Positions 32,315 to 45,700 of a stretch of 64,000 nt of DNA are shown here, piece after piece. The notes under the pieces were generated by a model. It saw nothing but the letters and a program-made list of their open reading frames with translations. It searched no databases and was not told where the DNA came from. The stretch comes from Nereocystis luetkeana (lineage: Eukaryota; Sar; Phaeophyceae; Laminariales; Laminariaceae): assembly GCA_031213475.1 (NCBI GenBank), contig JARUPZ010000009.1, positions 9,457,601 through 9,521,600 on the forward strand, given 5' to 3'. How positions within the stretch are numbered: position 1 is the stretch's first letter; each line of letters opens with the position of its first letter. The translations under genes and the position numbers were made by a program.

Positions 32315-33880
32315 CATACATACATATGTACATGCACACATACATGGTCCAGGCAAAATATGTTTCCAAGGGTGTTTACCGATCTTTTTTCTGTCATTAT
32401 CGATAGTTGACACGAGAAAGAAAGTGGTACAGAACCGCGCGGCCGAGAAGAATCCAAAACCGGTATTAACGAAAAAATCCGTGGACAACGGCCATTTTTC
32501 GGAAGAATTGTCAAAAATAAACCCGGAAATTACCTCGAATTATGAATGTGGAAAAATGTACGTCGATCCGAAACTCAAATATTGTTAAAGACGATACCAG
32601 ACGCATACCTGATTTGTTACGCGTACAGCACCATGTACCTGGTATACAGGAGCAGGTTTAATGTATACGTATTTGTTTGTCAAATTTTCGTACGTTTGCC
32701 AACTTTTCTCTTCGTGCGAGCACTTTTCGGCAAAACACCAAGTACTCGGACACGGGAAGCCCGACCAGACACGATGGTCTAGGTCTCCGCGCGATCCCTG
32801 GACTCTAGAGTGCGTGGAGGGCGCTCAAAGTTTCCTTTGTCGGGCTGGAGTGGATAAGACGATTCCCCTGGTCTCAGTACGATCGTGAGAGGCCTTATTT
32901 TGCACGTATGTACCTCTGAAATGTAGTCATTGTTTTGGTATTTCGTGTACTTGTAGTACCTACCGGTACGTTTTTCTGAACACAACACACAACACAGGCA
33001 ATAGACAGCCCAATACAGCAGCAGAGCAGAGAGCATGGTTTACCCCAGCAGCAGCACCGCGGTCAGTCACGGGCACTTGTGGCAGGTTTACGTTCTGCTG
33101 GATTAATTGCTGTGGCTATCTGCTTTTTTCTGACCCGAGGTCGATCATTCCGCAACAACACACCTTTCTGTCTGACGCTGTGCGCGATCGTGCGATAGTA
33201 AAACATGTTGGGGCTGTTGCACACAGCAGCGCGACTCCGGCAACAGACACCTGCACGACGAGCAGCGCAGAGAGCGTGATAACTCCCAGCTGACTGCAGC
33301 ATCAGCAGTCGGCAACACCATGCACGTGTGGTAGAGCCGTGCTGTACGGTAGATGGAGACTGTCTGTGCTTGCTACGTATGTATGTGTATAAAAAATGAC
33401 AGGAGGCAAAATGTTTAGCCCATGACGGAAAGCAAGTTTGCCTTCACATGCCTCGACTAACACCAAAATACTCCTACTCGTATAGGGAGGTTTGAGTATA
33501 GAACACTCGGCCCTACGCCCTTGACAGGTCACATTTTGCCTTGATTGACATGTCTCCGGACATCCTTGGTGTGTGACGGCACAACAAGGTGATTTCTACT
33601 GCTGCTGCAGCTGGCGTGTGCTCTTCCCCTTTCTTATTATACACATTGATAGACAGTAGCCGAGCAGCAAAAGTGAAGCAGTAATGCGATACTCGCAGCA
33701 CCGGAGAGGCCAGTAGTCCCCAAGTATGTGCCTGCGAGGACCTTTGTTGTTGTTCGTTGATGTCGTCGTGTTGGCCGCTGCGCACCAGGTACACAACTAC
33801 TTCCTGGGCTTGCTGTAGTCTACAGGCATTTTTTTAGCTTATTTTTTGCCACCCAAGAAGTGGAACCGGTCCCCCCCCCC
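32315..33880. other. No gene recognised
   Basis: There is no supported gene. A TACCTGGTA site lies at 32636, between half-matches such as GATACCAGA and CATACCTGA. Confidence 0.4.
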
Positions 33881-33885
33881 CGTGT

Positions 33886-35890
33886 AAACGAATCTCTCGA
33901 TCGATTTGGAGCGAGAGGTCATCGTTTTCGTGAATAAGGCCGCCTAGGTATAAACACTGAGTCGTCTGCCTATATCTCTGGCCTGCTGTCACGATGACGA
34001 GCGGTGGTGCGAGGATTATTTAGTCTGGTGTTTGTAAAAGCATTGTCTCTGTCTTCTTTTCCGACACCGTGAGGCCTACTGCTTCGAAGACAGTCACCAT
34101 GACTGTCATCATTTTCGCGAGCCCTTCAGCCGACTTCGAGACAATTCCTGCATCATCGGCGTACAACATGCCCCATACAGCCCTTCCCACGCACGCTAAC
34201 GGCTCAGTAACCGTGATAGTACACAGCCTTGACGCAGCCCCTGCGTGACATCAAATCATTATTCCGAAGGCTCGCCGTCATCAGTACGAACGCGAGCCCG
34301 CATGCCATCGTTGAAATTACCGATAATTCCTTGCGTCTTGGTTGGTACGCCAAAGGGTGTGAGTACCTCGCCCATAAAAGCTCTCGGTATACAGAGTCGT
34401 ACGCTTTCTGCAGATCGATGAAGCACGCGTACAAGGGGGTTCTCCTTTGTCGTTCGAGGTCTTGCAACCGGCGCACGACGAACATTTCCGATTCCTCACT
34501 CCCAGGATGTGCGCGAAGTTGGCCCCGATTGTAGTCAAGGTGACACATTGCGAGAGCATGATAACGACCATTCGTAAACGGCGGTTCTTGTTTGCGGGGG
34601 GCGTGGCACGGCAAAGAAAGTCGGGTAATGTTCGCGACGATGGCTGGTGGGGGGAACCCGAGACCTGGCGGACAGTTTAAGACTTGGCATAGATGCATAT
34701 AGTCGAAGACTTCAGGGAGCTCCGAGCCACCGAAGGGTCAACGGAAGTTGCCCCTTTGGTGTTTGGAGTTGTGACCGCTCTGTGGCCCACTGCAAAATAG
34801 AATCCGGGGAAGTGGTACCGGGGGATCCTTCAAGCGATCGGTTCATGGTGAGATGGCACGAGGCTGAGGCCGGGCTGAGTGGGCAGCGCGGCACATCCGC
34901 CGTGGGTGGTGTCCAAGGGAATTAGCGGGGGGGGGGGGGCAACGCGAGACCTGGCAGATAACCCGATCAAGGGAGTGCGGAGAGGGGGGGGAACAGAAGG
35001 AGTCGAAGGAAAACTGCGGTGGATGAAAGTTGGAAGGAGATGGCAGACAGGGTAGCAAGGCACTTGGCCGACCAGGAAGTAGAACACGACATGACTTTAC
35101 TACTAGTGCCACCAAATGGTACAGATGGTTCGAACGTGGTCTTCTCTTGTCTTCTCTTCATTTCGTTTTGTTCTTCATTCTTCCGCTGACTCTCCGTGAT
35201 TTTCATGTTTTTTATTTCTCTTTCTTTTTTTGATTGATACGCCGCATACAAGGAGACGTGTGGCGTGGGTGAATGACGAGCCTGCTCTCCTTGTTTCGTA
35301 TAGTCGGACGCCAAGGGGCTGGGCATAGTTGACGAACGCAGGGCCGAGACGGCTGTCAGGGTGGCAAGATACCAGGCGGACTAGCAGGGAGAACCTGGCA
35401 ATATTACGACTCGTACCACAACTAGTTACTGCTGCCGCCACCTGGGGGGTGTTTTGTGCTTTGATTTGCCTGTTATTTTCCCTTTGTTCTTTGTCTTACT
35501 CTGTTTACAAGTAGTGGTGTTTAAGTTATTCGTTTTTTCAAGCTCTTACTTTCAAGTTTTAGCCACATCGCCTGCGGGGGAGGGGCACGACAGTTTGTTC
35601 CTTTTTCTTTCATTTTTCTCTTTTGATTTGTCTTCTTTGTTTTTTGTTTTCTCTTTGTTTGGGTTTTTTCGTTTCTCTAATCCATAGAATGTGTCGTGCC
35701 TGTCGTATCCATTATGATAACATGGCATTGTATTGCCCACTGCTGTGCTTACTGCAAACGGGGCAACGTAGTATCTCTGGGGCGTAGCTTCGTGACCACA
35801 GAACTTGCATCTCTTCTACGATTGATTGAAGAATCGACACGGACACAAGTTGTGCTGGATGTCGACGTGTTCAAAGAACGGTATAATGTG
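33886..35890 (+). pseudogene. LINE copy B with 5' inversion
   Basis: The right part (34537-35890, plus) is LINE sequence from HCESMITTIRKRR through the post-RT domain and 3' UTR to a CACACG end. The left part (33886-34490) is on the minus strand and carries RT: MFVVRRLQDLERQ, FIDLQKAYDSV (first catalytic Asp), VTQGLRQGC and the catalytic box MLYADDAGIVSKSAEG, ending near YLGGLIHENDDLSLQIDR. About 70 codons between the two parts are missing, and an internal deletion removes the region after LRQGC. This head-to-tail inversion is the classic result of twin priming during LINE integration. It is not functional. Confidence 0.75.
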
Positions 35891-35894
35891 AGTA

Positions 35895-37300
35895 ACACAC
35901 GCATACCGGTTCTCAGTATTTTCAAATTGTGTGCGATCCGAGACGTCATTACCCATTTCAGGAGTGAGTGCACAATTCCGATTTGGGGGCATACAAATTA
36001 TAATGTGAGCGTTTTTCCCCCACAATGGGAGTGCGGTTCAATATAAGGGTTAAGGATATCGGAAATATTCGCAATTTCAAGGCTGCTTTTCATCTGGTGG
36101 GCAAGAAGTCTGATTTCATAACAGGTCGTCTGCAAGTAAGTGTGTTTGCTAGTGGGAGGACGGACGCTAGCGAGCTACCAATATCCCCAGAATTCGAAAA
36201 AGGATTTTGCGGCGTGTGCAGGAAAGGACTGAGTCGATATTAAAATGAAGTTCGGGTGAGACAACTCTGTCCCTGACCAGTGGTCTACTACAAATACACT
36301 CTAAAAAAGGCGCAACGAAGTACGGGCGGGACCACCGGCCGGCGCAGGAGGCCTCATCCAATCTAATACTTATAGTAAATGGTCAACGGTAGAGAGGCGA
36401 TCCAATCGATGGGCTCAAATTCGTCAAAAATATAGGAACCATCGATGACATCGCAATGTTTCGGAATTTTTTATCGCAACGAGGTCAGTTCTATTCGCTC
36501 TCGATACCTCGGGTGTGGAGTTGGTCGCAGCATTCCTTGAGACCATCCCATCCACCCGGCAGTAGGATTAGTATTCTCATTATTGTATGCCCAGATTATT
36601 TACAGGTACAAACCCCGCGCAGACTACGTCGTACACTAGACTACTCAGCGCGGGGGGGAATACCAGACGTGACCTTCTGCCCGGCGCAGGAGGCCTTCTC
36701 CAATTCGATTTGCCCCCGGGTCCATCTGCCCGATACACGAACAGACCTGTGTACACAACAGCAAACACTGATTCATTATAAAAATACTTATGCCTGCGAG
36801 ATTCTCGTCTTCTTGTTCTCTGACAACTCTTCTGAATTTCTTGGGTGCGACCACTTCATGTATGTTGCACAGCAGAATGCCGTCCGCCGTGCGAGCCCGA
36901 GAAGGCAAGCCTCGAGCCCCAAGTAGCTGCTGTGGAGTCTTCGACACCTACAAGATTGTCCTCAGGGGCCTAGTGACGAAACGCATTCCACGTCAGCTGT
37001 TTCTGGTACCCATGATCCTATTTCAGGCGGCCCACGTTGCAACGTCAAAACATGTATAAAAAGTACCAACAGACTCGAGCGGTGCTGAACACAGTAAAAT
37101 CGAGAAAATAAAAAATCGACATTTTGTTTTCGACAAAATATTTGGTTGAAGGGCTCAAACGAGTGTTTGCAGAAACACAAAGTACCTCCCCGAACCCCGG
37201 GCCAGGCATACCTTTCGGCATAGCTCAATCGGGCGTGTTCAAGCAGACAGGCACACACATCGTGGTCATTCAAGGCATACAAGTAAGTACCTGATGTGGG
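35895..37300. other. No gene recognised; short local duplication
   Basis: CCGGCGCAGGAGGCCT-TCCAAT occurs near 36340 and again near 36677 with similar surroundings. Nothing else is supported. Confidence 0.35.
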
Positions 37301-37304
37301 CGCA

Positions 37305-37682
37305 CTACCCCAGGATCCCGATGCCTGCATGAAGCAGCATATATCGCTGTGCAGGGTCCCCCCTGAGCTCGCTCGTATTTTCGCAGAGAAGACTGCTCGC
37401 CAAGTTGGAGTCAAGCATTGCTTGCGTGGCAATGTGATACCGGGCCCTTAGCCAAAACTTAAGCCGGAGCAGCGCAGGCAGGCGGCTCTCTCCCACGATG
37501 GGCTTTGCGGAGTGCGAGTGAGCGTCCAGGCTGTATTTGATCGCGGCAACCAGCCAACCGGCAACAAGCTTCGAGGGCAGGTGTGTTCGACTAGAAACTA
37601 GACCGCTCTTTGGAAATACGCCCATGTTATCGAAAATATAAGGGACTCTTAATATCGCGTAAAGGTTATTAATGTCCCTCAT
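37305..37682 (-). CDS. Possible coding exon of unknown function
   Basis: A 125-codon minus-strand frame (LYAILRVPYIFDNMGVF, LVAGWLVAAIKYSLDAHSH, LPALLRLKFWLRARYHI) has balanced, non-repetitive composition, unlike most frames here. No paralogue, splice context or domain supports it, and one frame of this length could arise by chance in 64 kb. Confidence 0.2.
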   Translation of the reverse strand: MRDINNLYAILRVPYIFDNMGVFPKSGLVSSRTHLPSKLVAGWLVAAIKYSLDAHSHSAKPIVGESRLPALLRLKFWLRARYHIATQAMLDSNLASSLLCENTSELRGDPAQRYMLLHAGIGILG

Positions 37683-37789
37683 ATTTACGAGTATCGTGCT
37701 GTAGGAGGCTATGCACCACCCCTCCTTTGCGTAGGCTGCTGCTGCTGTAGACTTATGCTCGTGTCAGTAGATCGCGCTAGAATATTTGC

Positions 37790-38700
37790 TTGCCATACCG
37801 CTTACAGATGTGCATGTTGAGCATGCGGCGCCTCGCTTGTAAAAATCGTATGCAAGCAAGGCCGTAGGCCTGTCTACTCGTGATTATGTTCTTTTGCTCG
37901 TGCTGCAGCACGGCATGACGTCACTCCTCGGTCGTCTAATCGCAGATGCGTCGCTGTTCTTGTACCAGTAAATAACTAATAAATGCAGGTCGAACGTACC
38001 GTAGTAGTCTCAAAATAGTCTATGTCGCTTCTGCCTAAGCTTCCGCTGCTGCTGTTCGTTCGGGCGCGCATAGCTGCGTGTTACATATTTATGTATCGGG
38101 CGTGCAACTGCGAAGCTGTCCTCGTTATACACCGCTGTACACAATGTCAGTACTCTACCAGGTAGTCCTTACGTACGAGCAAACAACCATTCCCTCCAAT
38201 CTCAAGTGTTTTTTGTTCCCCCCCCAAAAACAGATAGTATAATTACTTGCAGTGTTCATGCCGTGCACGCTGGATGTGCCAGGTCTGGGTGTTGAATGCA
38301 CGGTCTGGGACATACATGCGTCGCCTCGCTAGTACAAATGATATGCACGTAATGCCGCTGTAGGCCTGCCTACTCGTGCACCCATCATGTATGTTTGTTC
38401 ATACTACGACACAATACCCCGTCACGGCAAAATTGACAAACAGCAGACGCATCGCTTCGCTTGTACATGAGTAAAGCAGGTCAAACGCACGGGAGTCTCC
38501 TACTAGTCTCTGCACTTACGTTGGTTCTGCTTTTGCTGTAGCTACTGCTGATGTACGTTTGGGTGTGTATAGCTGCGTTACTCTATACTCTACAGCAGTG
38601 GTTTGTACGAGCTGCAGATTATCCACCCCTCTAACATCAAGTACGTTTGGTCCACCAAGGTCTGGCTTGTACAGCAGCGTTCATGCCGGCCACGCTGCAT
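37790..38700. repeat. Tandem duplication, ~493-bp period, two copies
   Basis: CATGCGGCGCCTCGCTTGTA near 37821 recurs in altered form near 38314. Both copies are followed by GTAGGCCTG-CTACTCGTG, CAGACGCATCG-like sequence, GCAGGTC-AACG and GCATAGCTGCGT-like sequence. The copies are strongly diverged. Confidence 0.65.
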
Positions 38701-40015
38701 GTGCCATGTGTGAAGTTCGGGGCCGGGGCGCTAGTTAAGGGCCGGGGCGCCCCGCCCCGCACCTTGCGCCCCGTCGACTGAGCCCGTGCCTCCTGTAGGC
38801 GCCGCTGTGATGTACGAGCATCTATATCTCAACACAATTATTTCTAAAAAGGTAGGGTTAGTGCACGGCAAATCGATCTCACCATGTCAGTACTCGAACA
38901 TGCATGTGCAGCACACATGTGTGAGTTCATGTCCAGTGGCACGCTACTGCTGTTGGAGCTTAAAATATTTCAATATGTCCCCACGTTTCGGTGATGTTAT
39001 TGGCTGCACGTAGGCATGCTATGATGGAGCCATGGTGCTTCAAGCTTACGGTAATGGCGTACTGCTGCAGAGGAAGGAGTGCTTCACGGAGGCGTGCCAC
39101 GCTGTGTTCCCGGGTTCTGACCTGCTGCACGACGATGTCCAGCGAGCTTTTATGTAGACAGCAGCCTTCGGGGGGGCTGTCTCGTTGTTTTGTTTTGGCT
39201 TGGGATCGCTACCCGTAACGGTGGTTCCTCACGCATCTAAAAGTGTGATGAGCATACGCAAGCGACGTACCGTAGCATAGTATCTTGTATACGGTTGTGA
39301 CTCTAAGTCGTCAAAGCAGCACTGGGGAATCCGTGAAACAATTGAGGTTTATCCGCGTACTCTGCTCGGCATACAGAATGTATGGTGGATGATGGAGCGT
39401 CGCGCGAAACAGCAGGCCGCTCATGCATAGTTTTGTCGGCATGCATATATATATGGTTTAATTTGTCAGTCGAATGGTGACCGGTCCCATTGCAGTCTTG
39501 CGACGACGGCTGCACGTGAGCGCACCAGGAATGAACACATATGATACCAACAATGCATACTTACTTGCTGAACTTGCTTATAACGCCTGCAAGGTGTGAT
39601 AGTGCCCTTTGGTACAAAACGTGATGAGCTCTAAGGGCCACACTTTGGGCCGGTGACCCGTTCATCTGCCTCGAATTGGCCGTGCCAATCTTTCTATGAG
39701 TTTCGATAAAGACTGCCAGTGGCATGATGGTATGTTTATCTCACAAAGTACAAAGTATAAAATGAATCAGTGTGAGTCGTGAGATCGACAAAGCTGGAGG
39801 TTTTGTCAACATTCCATGTTGACTTGGATTTATTTCGTTTCGCACTCAGTGTGCCCCCAGCGTCCACGCGTATGATGCGCACGAGATGTTGCTCTCTCAT
39901 AAGTTTTTTCACACGGCTTCCCCATGATATTGTATACGACGCACGTCTACTTCACCTTTCACGCAAAATGTGTTTCAGTGTCACACAATAAAGCAAGTTC
40001 GGCCACACATACGAG
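38701..40015. other. No gene recognised
   Basis: A short GC-rich patch (GGGCCGGGGCGCC, 38720-38775) is the only unusual composition. No gene is supported. Confidence 0.4.
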
Positions 40016-42262
40016 ACAGTACTTCAACACACCGGGGACATCCCCACTGCAGTACGTCAACATGAAAAACAGCGGTACAAAAAACAAAAGGGGGAGGGGG
40101 GGGGGGAGTCATATATCCCACCCCCTAAAAAAAAACGTTCCGTACATACGGAAGCACAAAACTGAGTACCCAACAGAAACGTGTACCTGGTACGAAAATA
40201 TCGTGCTAAGGAAACATAACCACTGCAGTACGGATAAACGTTCGTGCACACAAAAACAAAATCGGGAGGGGGGATATTTCTAAGCTTGTTTGTTCCCGGA
40301 AATAAAAAGCCTCCATATGTATATGCTGAAACACTGAACAGAGTACACAACATAACGTGGGAACAAATCACAAAAGGGACGGGACACACCCACTGCAGTA
40401 TGATGGGAAATTACGCGTAACACACAAAAACAACATCAGGGGGGGGGGTATTTCTACGCTTGCTTGTTCCCGGAAAAAGGAAGCCTCCATACAGTGTAAG
40501 ACTTGGCATAGATGCACGGTCGAAGACCTCAGGGAGTTCCGAGCCACCGAAGGGTCAACGGAAGTTGCCCCCTTGGTGTTTGGAGTTGAGACCGCGTTGT
40601 GGTCCACTGCAACCAAAAGGCGGGGAAGAGATACCGGGGGATCCTTGAAGCTGCCGAACGGTTAATGGTGATGTGGCACGAGGCTGAGGCTGAGATGAGT
40701 AGGCAGCGTCGCGCATCCGCCGGGGTTGGTGTCCAAGGGAACGGAGGGGGGGGGGGGGGAACAGGAGAAGTGGCAGAAAACTGGACCAAGGAAATGCGGA
40801 GAGGGGGGGGGGCAGGAGGAGTAGAAGGGAAACTGTGGTAGACGAAAGTAGGAAGGAGATGACAGACAGGGTAGCAAGGCACCTGGCCGACTAGGAAGTA
40901 GAACATGACCATACTACTATTAGTGCCACCAACTGATGCAGCTGGTTCGAACGTGGTCTTCCCTTGTCATCCCTTTTTTTTTGTCTTTTATTCTTTCTTG
41001 CGCTGATTCCCCGTAATTCTCATTTTATTTTTTTCTCTTCCTTTTTTGATTGATAAGCCGTACTGAAGGAGCCGTGTGGCGTGGTTTGATGACGAACCCG
41101 CTCCGCTCGTTTCATGTTGTCTGACGCCAAGGGGCTGAACATAGTTGACGAACGCAGGGTGAAGACGGCAGCCTGGGTAGCAGGGCACCAGGCGGATTAG
41201 TAGGGGGAACCTGGCTATACTACTCGTACCACAAACTGCTGCCACCACACCTGGAGGGTTCTTGGGCTTTGGCCTGCGAGTTATTTTCCCTCTGTTATTT
41301 TTTTTCCTTGGTTCTCTGTCTTACTCTGTTTACGAGCAGCGCTGTTTTTTGGTATGTCTTTTTTTTCTTTTTTCTTTCCAGCTCGTTCTTTTTCAAGTGT
41401 TGGCCACCTCGCCTGCGGGAGGGGTGGCACGACCGATTGTTTCTTCTAGTTTTTATTTTCTTTTTTTCCTCTTCTCTTTCGAGTTGTCTTGTTTGTTTTT
41501 GTTTTCTCTTTTTTTTGTTTCCTTTCGTTTCTCGATTTCATAGAATGTTTATGTTGTGCCTGTCGTACCTGGTATGATGACATGGCATTGCTTTGCCCAC
41601 TGCTGCTGTGCTTACTCCATACGCGGCAACGTGGAATATCTGTGGCGTGGCTTTGTGACCACAGAACTTGTATCTTTTCTAGGATTGAAGAATCGGCACG
41701 GACACTGGTTGTGCTGGAAGTCGACAGGTCGAAAGAACGGTTTAATGTGAAGCACACACATATACATGCTGAAACACTAAACAGAGTACACAACATAATG
41801 TGGGAACAAATCACAGAAGGGACGGGGCATACCCACTGGAGTACCAGGTATGATGGGAAATCACGCGTACACACAAAAAAAAGTCGGGGGGGGAATATTT
41901 CTACGCTTGTTTGTTCCATGAAATAAATGCTTCCTTAATATGCTGGAACACTAACAGAGTACACAACATCCCATGGGAACAAATCACACAGGGGACTAGA
42001 CATACCCACTGCAGTACGTGATAGAAATACGCGTACACAAAAACGATATGCGGCGGGGGGGTTATTCTCAACACTTCTTTATTCCCTGAAATGAAGTCAA
42101 CACGTAGTATACAAACAAAAATATGTACGTCGCAAATAACATATACCGGTACAGGGGACGCGCTCACACCAGTAAGTCGGGAAAATACGAGTACACGGAA
42201 ATAAAGTCCCTCTTGGAAATATCATCACCTTTAGTTATCGCGGGAAATAAAACCCCTACATA
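40016..42262. repeat. ~173-bp tandem satellite, split by a LINE
   Basis: Units share CCCACTGCAGTA (about 40045, 40221, 40391, then 41834 and 42007), ACACAAAAAC, a G run, TATTTCTACGCTTG-TTGTTCC-GAAATAAA and CTGAAACACT-AACAGAGTACACAACAT. Clean spacings are 170-176 bp. The gap between the third and fourth listed units is one period plus about 1270 bp, which is the LINE at 40493-41757. Units right of 42110 decay progressively. Confidence 0.8.
40493..41757 (+). pseudogene. LINE copy C, 5'-truncated, inserted in the satellite
   Basis: The copy starts abruptly at GTGTAAGACTTGGCATAG (reading KTWHRCTVEDLREFRATEGS), continues through FGVETALWSTA and a Gly/Arg-rich end, then the T-rich 3' UTR, and ends at GAAGCACACACA. 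The satellite stops at CCTCCATA on the left and resumes at CATATACATGCTG on the right; a short CATA duplication is possible. It contains only the post-RT tail. TACCTGGTA at 41566 aligns with TATCTGGTA or TATCTAGTA in the other copies. Confidence 0.82.
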
Positions 42263-42704
42263 CAGATGGAAACCCAAAGCATGCCACAAACGTAGACCCC
42301 CCAGGACATACTTCAGCGCGCCGACAAAAACATCGAGTACATAAAACATAATTTTCCGTGGGTAGGGTATCATATTTGTCCCCAGGAAAGAAGACGGGTC
42401 TGTACTGGGGGAAAGACAACCAGTGTACCAAAAACAAAGGGGGCATACCAACTGTAACGTTATCACCCTCCCCAGAAAAACGGGATGGGGGGTATCATAT
42501 ATCACTGCCACACAACGGCATACAAAAATACCAAACTATGGCATGCCCCCTCTTCATCTGTGATACACACACTCGTCCACGTAAAAGGGCGACCGTCAAA
42601 CAATCGCCTGCATCGGTTAAATACCTATCCGTAACACACTGTGGAACAATGTGCCTGCAAATCTACTACCCTCAAAGCAACAGACGCCTTTACAACAACA
42701 GCAG

Positions 42705-45700
42705 TCAGGGCGACGAGGGAGGGTGAGCCCAATCGACGCCCCTTATGATGTGACGGGCTTGGTGGTCCTCGGCGATGTTCGCCGCCGTTACGTGCGCTAC
42801 CTCACGCTTGTTGCATGTCTTGCACAGGGTCAATGCTCTCGCCTTGCCCTGGTCACGCGTGCAAATGTTGCACCAACACACTCCAAGCGTCCTAGACTTC
42901 GAGGCAGCCACCTGGTTGGCACGCTGCTTACATTTCCCCCCGTTGCAGACGCGCGATTTCATTGAGGGGTTGCCGCTTCAAATACTCTCCGCCCTGAGCT
43001 CGCGTATACCCCCCGTGGCCGCACTGCCCACGTTGATCCGAGAGATAACGTGCTTGGCTCGCTTCTGGTCCCACTTGACCCGCTCCATCTCGAGGACTTT
43101 GGTCACCAAACCTTGAAACTCCAGGAGATCCTCGGCGGACAGATCTGAGTCGCTCACCCCGCCGGCGGCACCCCCAGAACCTAACTGCTCCCCACACCCC
43201 TCGGGAGCTTCGTCGCACTGCGTCAATAGTATCTCTACCCACTTCACGAAGAGGAAGTAGGCTTTGCTGGTGGCCTGGGCGAAGCTTTGATCGAGGACGC
43301 GCCTCCAAAAGTAAGTCCGGGGTCTGTGCTTGTGGGCATGCCTGCCGCGCCGCTGATCGGAAACATTTACTCTCACATGTTTTGTGGTACTCCTGGCGTG
43401 CTAGCGGTTGACGCCCTCGGACGTTCTGGCCGTAGTTGTCCGACGCGCGTTTCCTGTGACGCACGGCGTCGTGCATAGCCAAACGGAGGTCGAATGTACT
43501 GTTTGTTGCAAATATATGATTTCTTTCGAGAGCACGAAAACATGCATCAAGTGCACAGAGAGTTTGGCAGTGTCTGTGAGAGTCAAGGCGCAGAAACAAC
43601 GGCGCCAGACGACGGTCGACCAGGTTTTCCCGTTGGTCAGGAACGTATATACGTGTATTGTTTCTGACGGTGAGGTACGATCCTTGAGGCATACCACCGC
43701 TGGGCGGGTTTATCACCAAAACAAATTTAAAACGCACCGAACCGCACTGATTTTCTCCCACTGACCATGCAAACCCCGAGATTTTCAAAAGTGTTGTACG
43801 GCTTGGGCACGACGCGGTGCAGATATCAGCCGGTTGTTACCGGACCACACTGAACCGCACGATTTAACTCGGTATACCGCACAGCCCAATCGAAATCCAA
43901 GAAACGTATCGCACGGTTCGACTCTCAAATACAAAATTCCGAACTGCAACGCATAGTAGGATTATACCCGTATAAATTCCCCCCGCGGTTCGGCGCTACA
44001 CGCTCATTATCGTTGTGTGTCTTTCACTGCGAGGTACACATACCGCTAGCCAACCAGAGGTACCACTAGCGACGAACACATGACACTCACTCGAAGTTCA
44101 GGCCCTCGAAGACATCCTGGAAGATGTGTCTAGTGCAGTAAAGGTAAACCATCTTCGAGTCGACCCTCTTCACGACCGACAACTTGCCGTTACGGGCAAA
44201 AGGCATGTCGGTTTTGCCCTTCGCGGTTTTCTTCTGAGCTTTCCACAGCGCCTAAGCCCCATCCAAAACAAAACAAAATCTGCGAACTGTGCCAACCGAA
44301 TATAGGCTGCGTTCTAGAAGGCACAGCTACACAAATGCGCGCTCGTGAAGGAGTTGTCCATCGCGACCGTCACTCCAGAACCTCTGATCTGGTTGGAAAG
44401 CGCCGGGCATGCCTCCAGCAGGACATGCGGCAGCGTCCGGCCGGTGCGCCGGTGCGGGTATTCGTCGAAAGGCCTCAACTCCTTATCTCCTCGAAAGCCG
44501 CCATCTATGCTCTGGACAAGACAATAACCTGAGGGGCAGCAAACTCCCCATCCTTTGATTCGTACCCTAGCAAAGACAAGCAACACGCGCGGGGTGGCAT
44601 TTTTGTTGTTAGTGACATGGAATTGTGCAGGGCGATGTACAGAACCGACGGAAAACAATGCGTTATATCATGTCGACGGCTTGCTGAGTCAGACGTAGAC
44701 CCGTTCGAGATTTGTTTGATTTTCAAGTACAAAACGTGAGGGTGGACGTCCGTGGATGGATCGCCCGTGATCTCTATAGCGGTAACATCCAGCAAGTCGA
44801 TGAAGACCGACTCACCGTGCTAAATGGGCTTGAATTTGTTGAATCTCATGAGGTAAAACACGGCTTTCGCTGTGCTTTTCACCATCTGCTCATCGAACGA
44901 CACCCACATGCCAGGGAAGACCATCGAACTCCACGCATGATTGAAAGCGCCCTCCAGCTTCCTGGAGGTAGGTGCAAATGCAGCAACACTGTTAGGTTCG
45001 AGTGGCACCCGACGTACAATGGTGATGAGTTTATACTACAACATAGCAATACGCTTTAAAACATACCCCGTGCTGACAAAAACGACCGAGTATCCTCGTA
45101 GAGAAAAATGAAACATGAAAAACAAGCACGCAAGAAAAACCGTACTACAGGCCGTGGAACACTACCCCGCATCGCGTGGAAAACTAGCGAATATGTACAC
45201 GGCGAGCAACGCACCGACGACGAGAGGTGTTTTACCTGAAGGTAGACTGCAACTCCTATTTTCCACCATGTTGTTGGTACAACATAAACGCGTCCGTGAC
45301 TACAACCGCGACTGGTGGAGGCTACGAGACACAAAACACTAATTTAAACTGAACGGCAGTCGAGAAATTGTATGGCGGGAATGGATCTTACAGTAGATGG
45401 GACTAGTATCAGCAGCCTTGTCCATACGATTGGTACGGCCATAGAAGCGCTCTGCTTGACAAATGGAAATCCGTGAGGCCGGTGTAGAGCTGGCAAACAT
45501 ATGAAAGGTTGCCAAAATATTTTTGCTTGACTCAAACACACGGAGAGGGCAGGAGTGCAATACAAAGTAAGTCACAACAAAAAACCTGCGAAATGGACAA
45601 CGTAACTGGTGGATACGTTTGCACGGCGTACCAAGACGGGGGTGCGTTCTTGTTGACGTTCTGAAAGCGGTTCAAATGTTTATCGTGGTCGTGTGAGTAC

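Noticed and set aside
32016-32514. Minus-strand Tyr/Leu/Ser/Ile-rich frames
   Set aside because: Translation of the GATA microsatellite.
41566-41574. Counting this TACCTGGTA as a 7-bp insertion scar
   Set aside because: All aligned LINE copies have a 9-bp equivalent (TATCTGGTA, TATCTAGTA), so this case differs by substitution; it is kept in the count but not used as insertion evidence.
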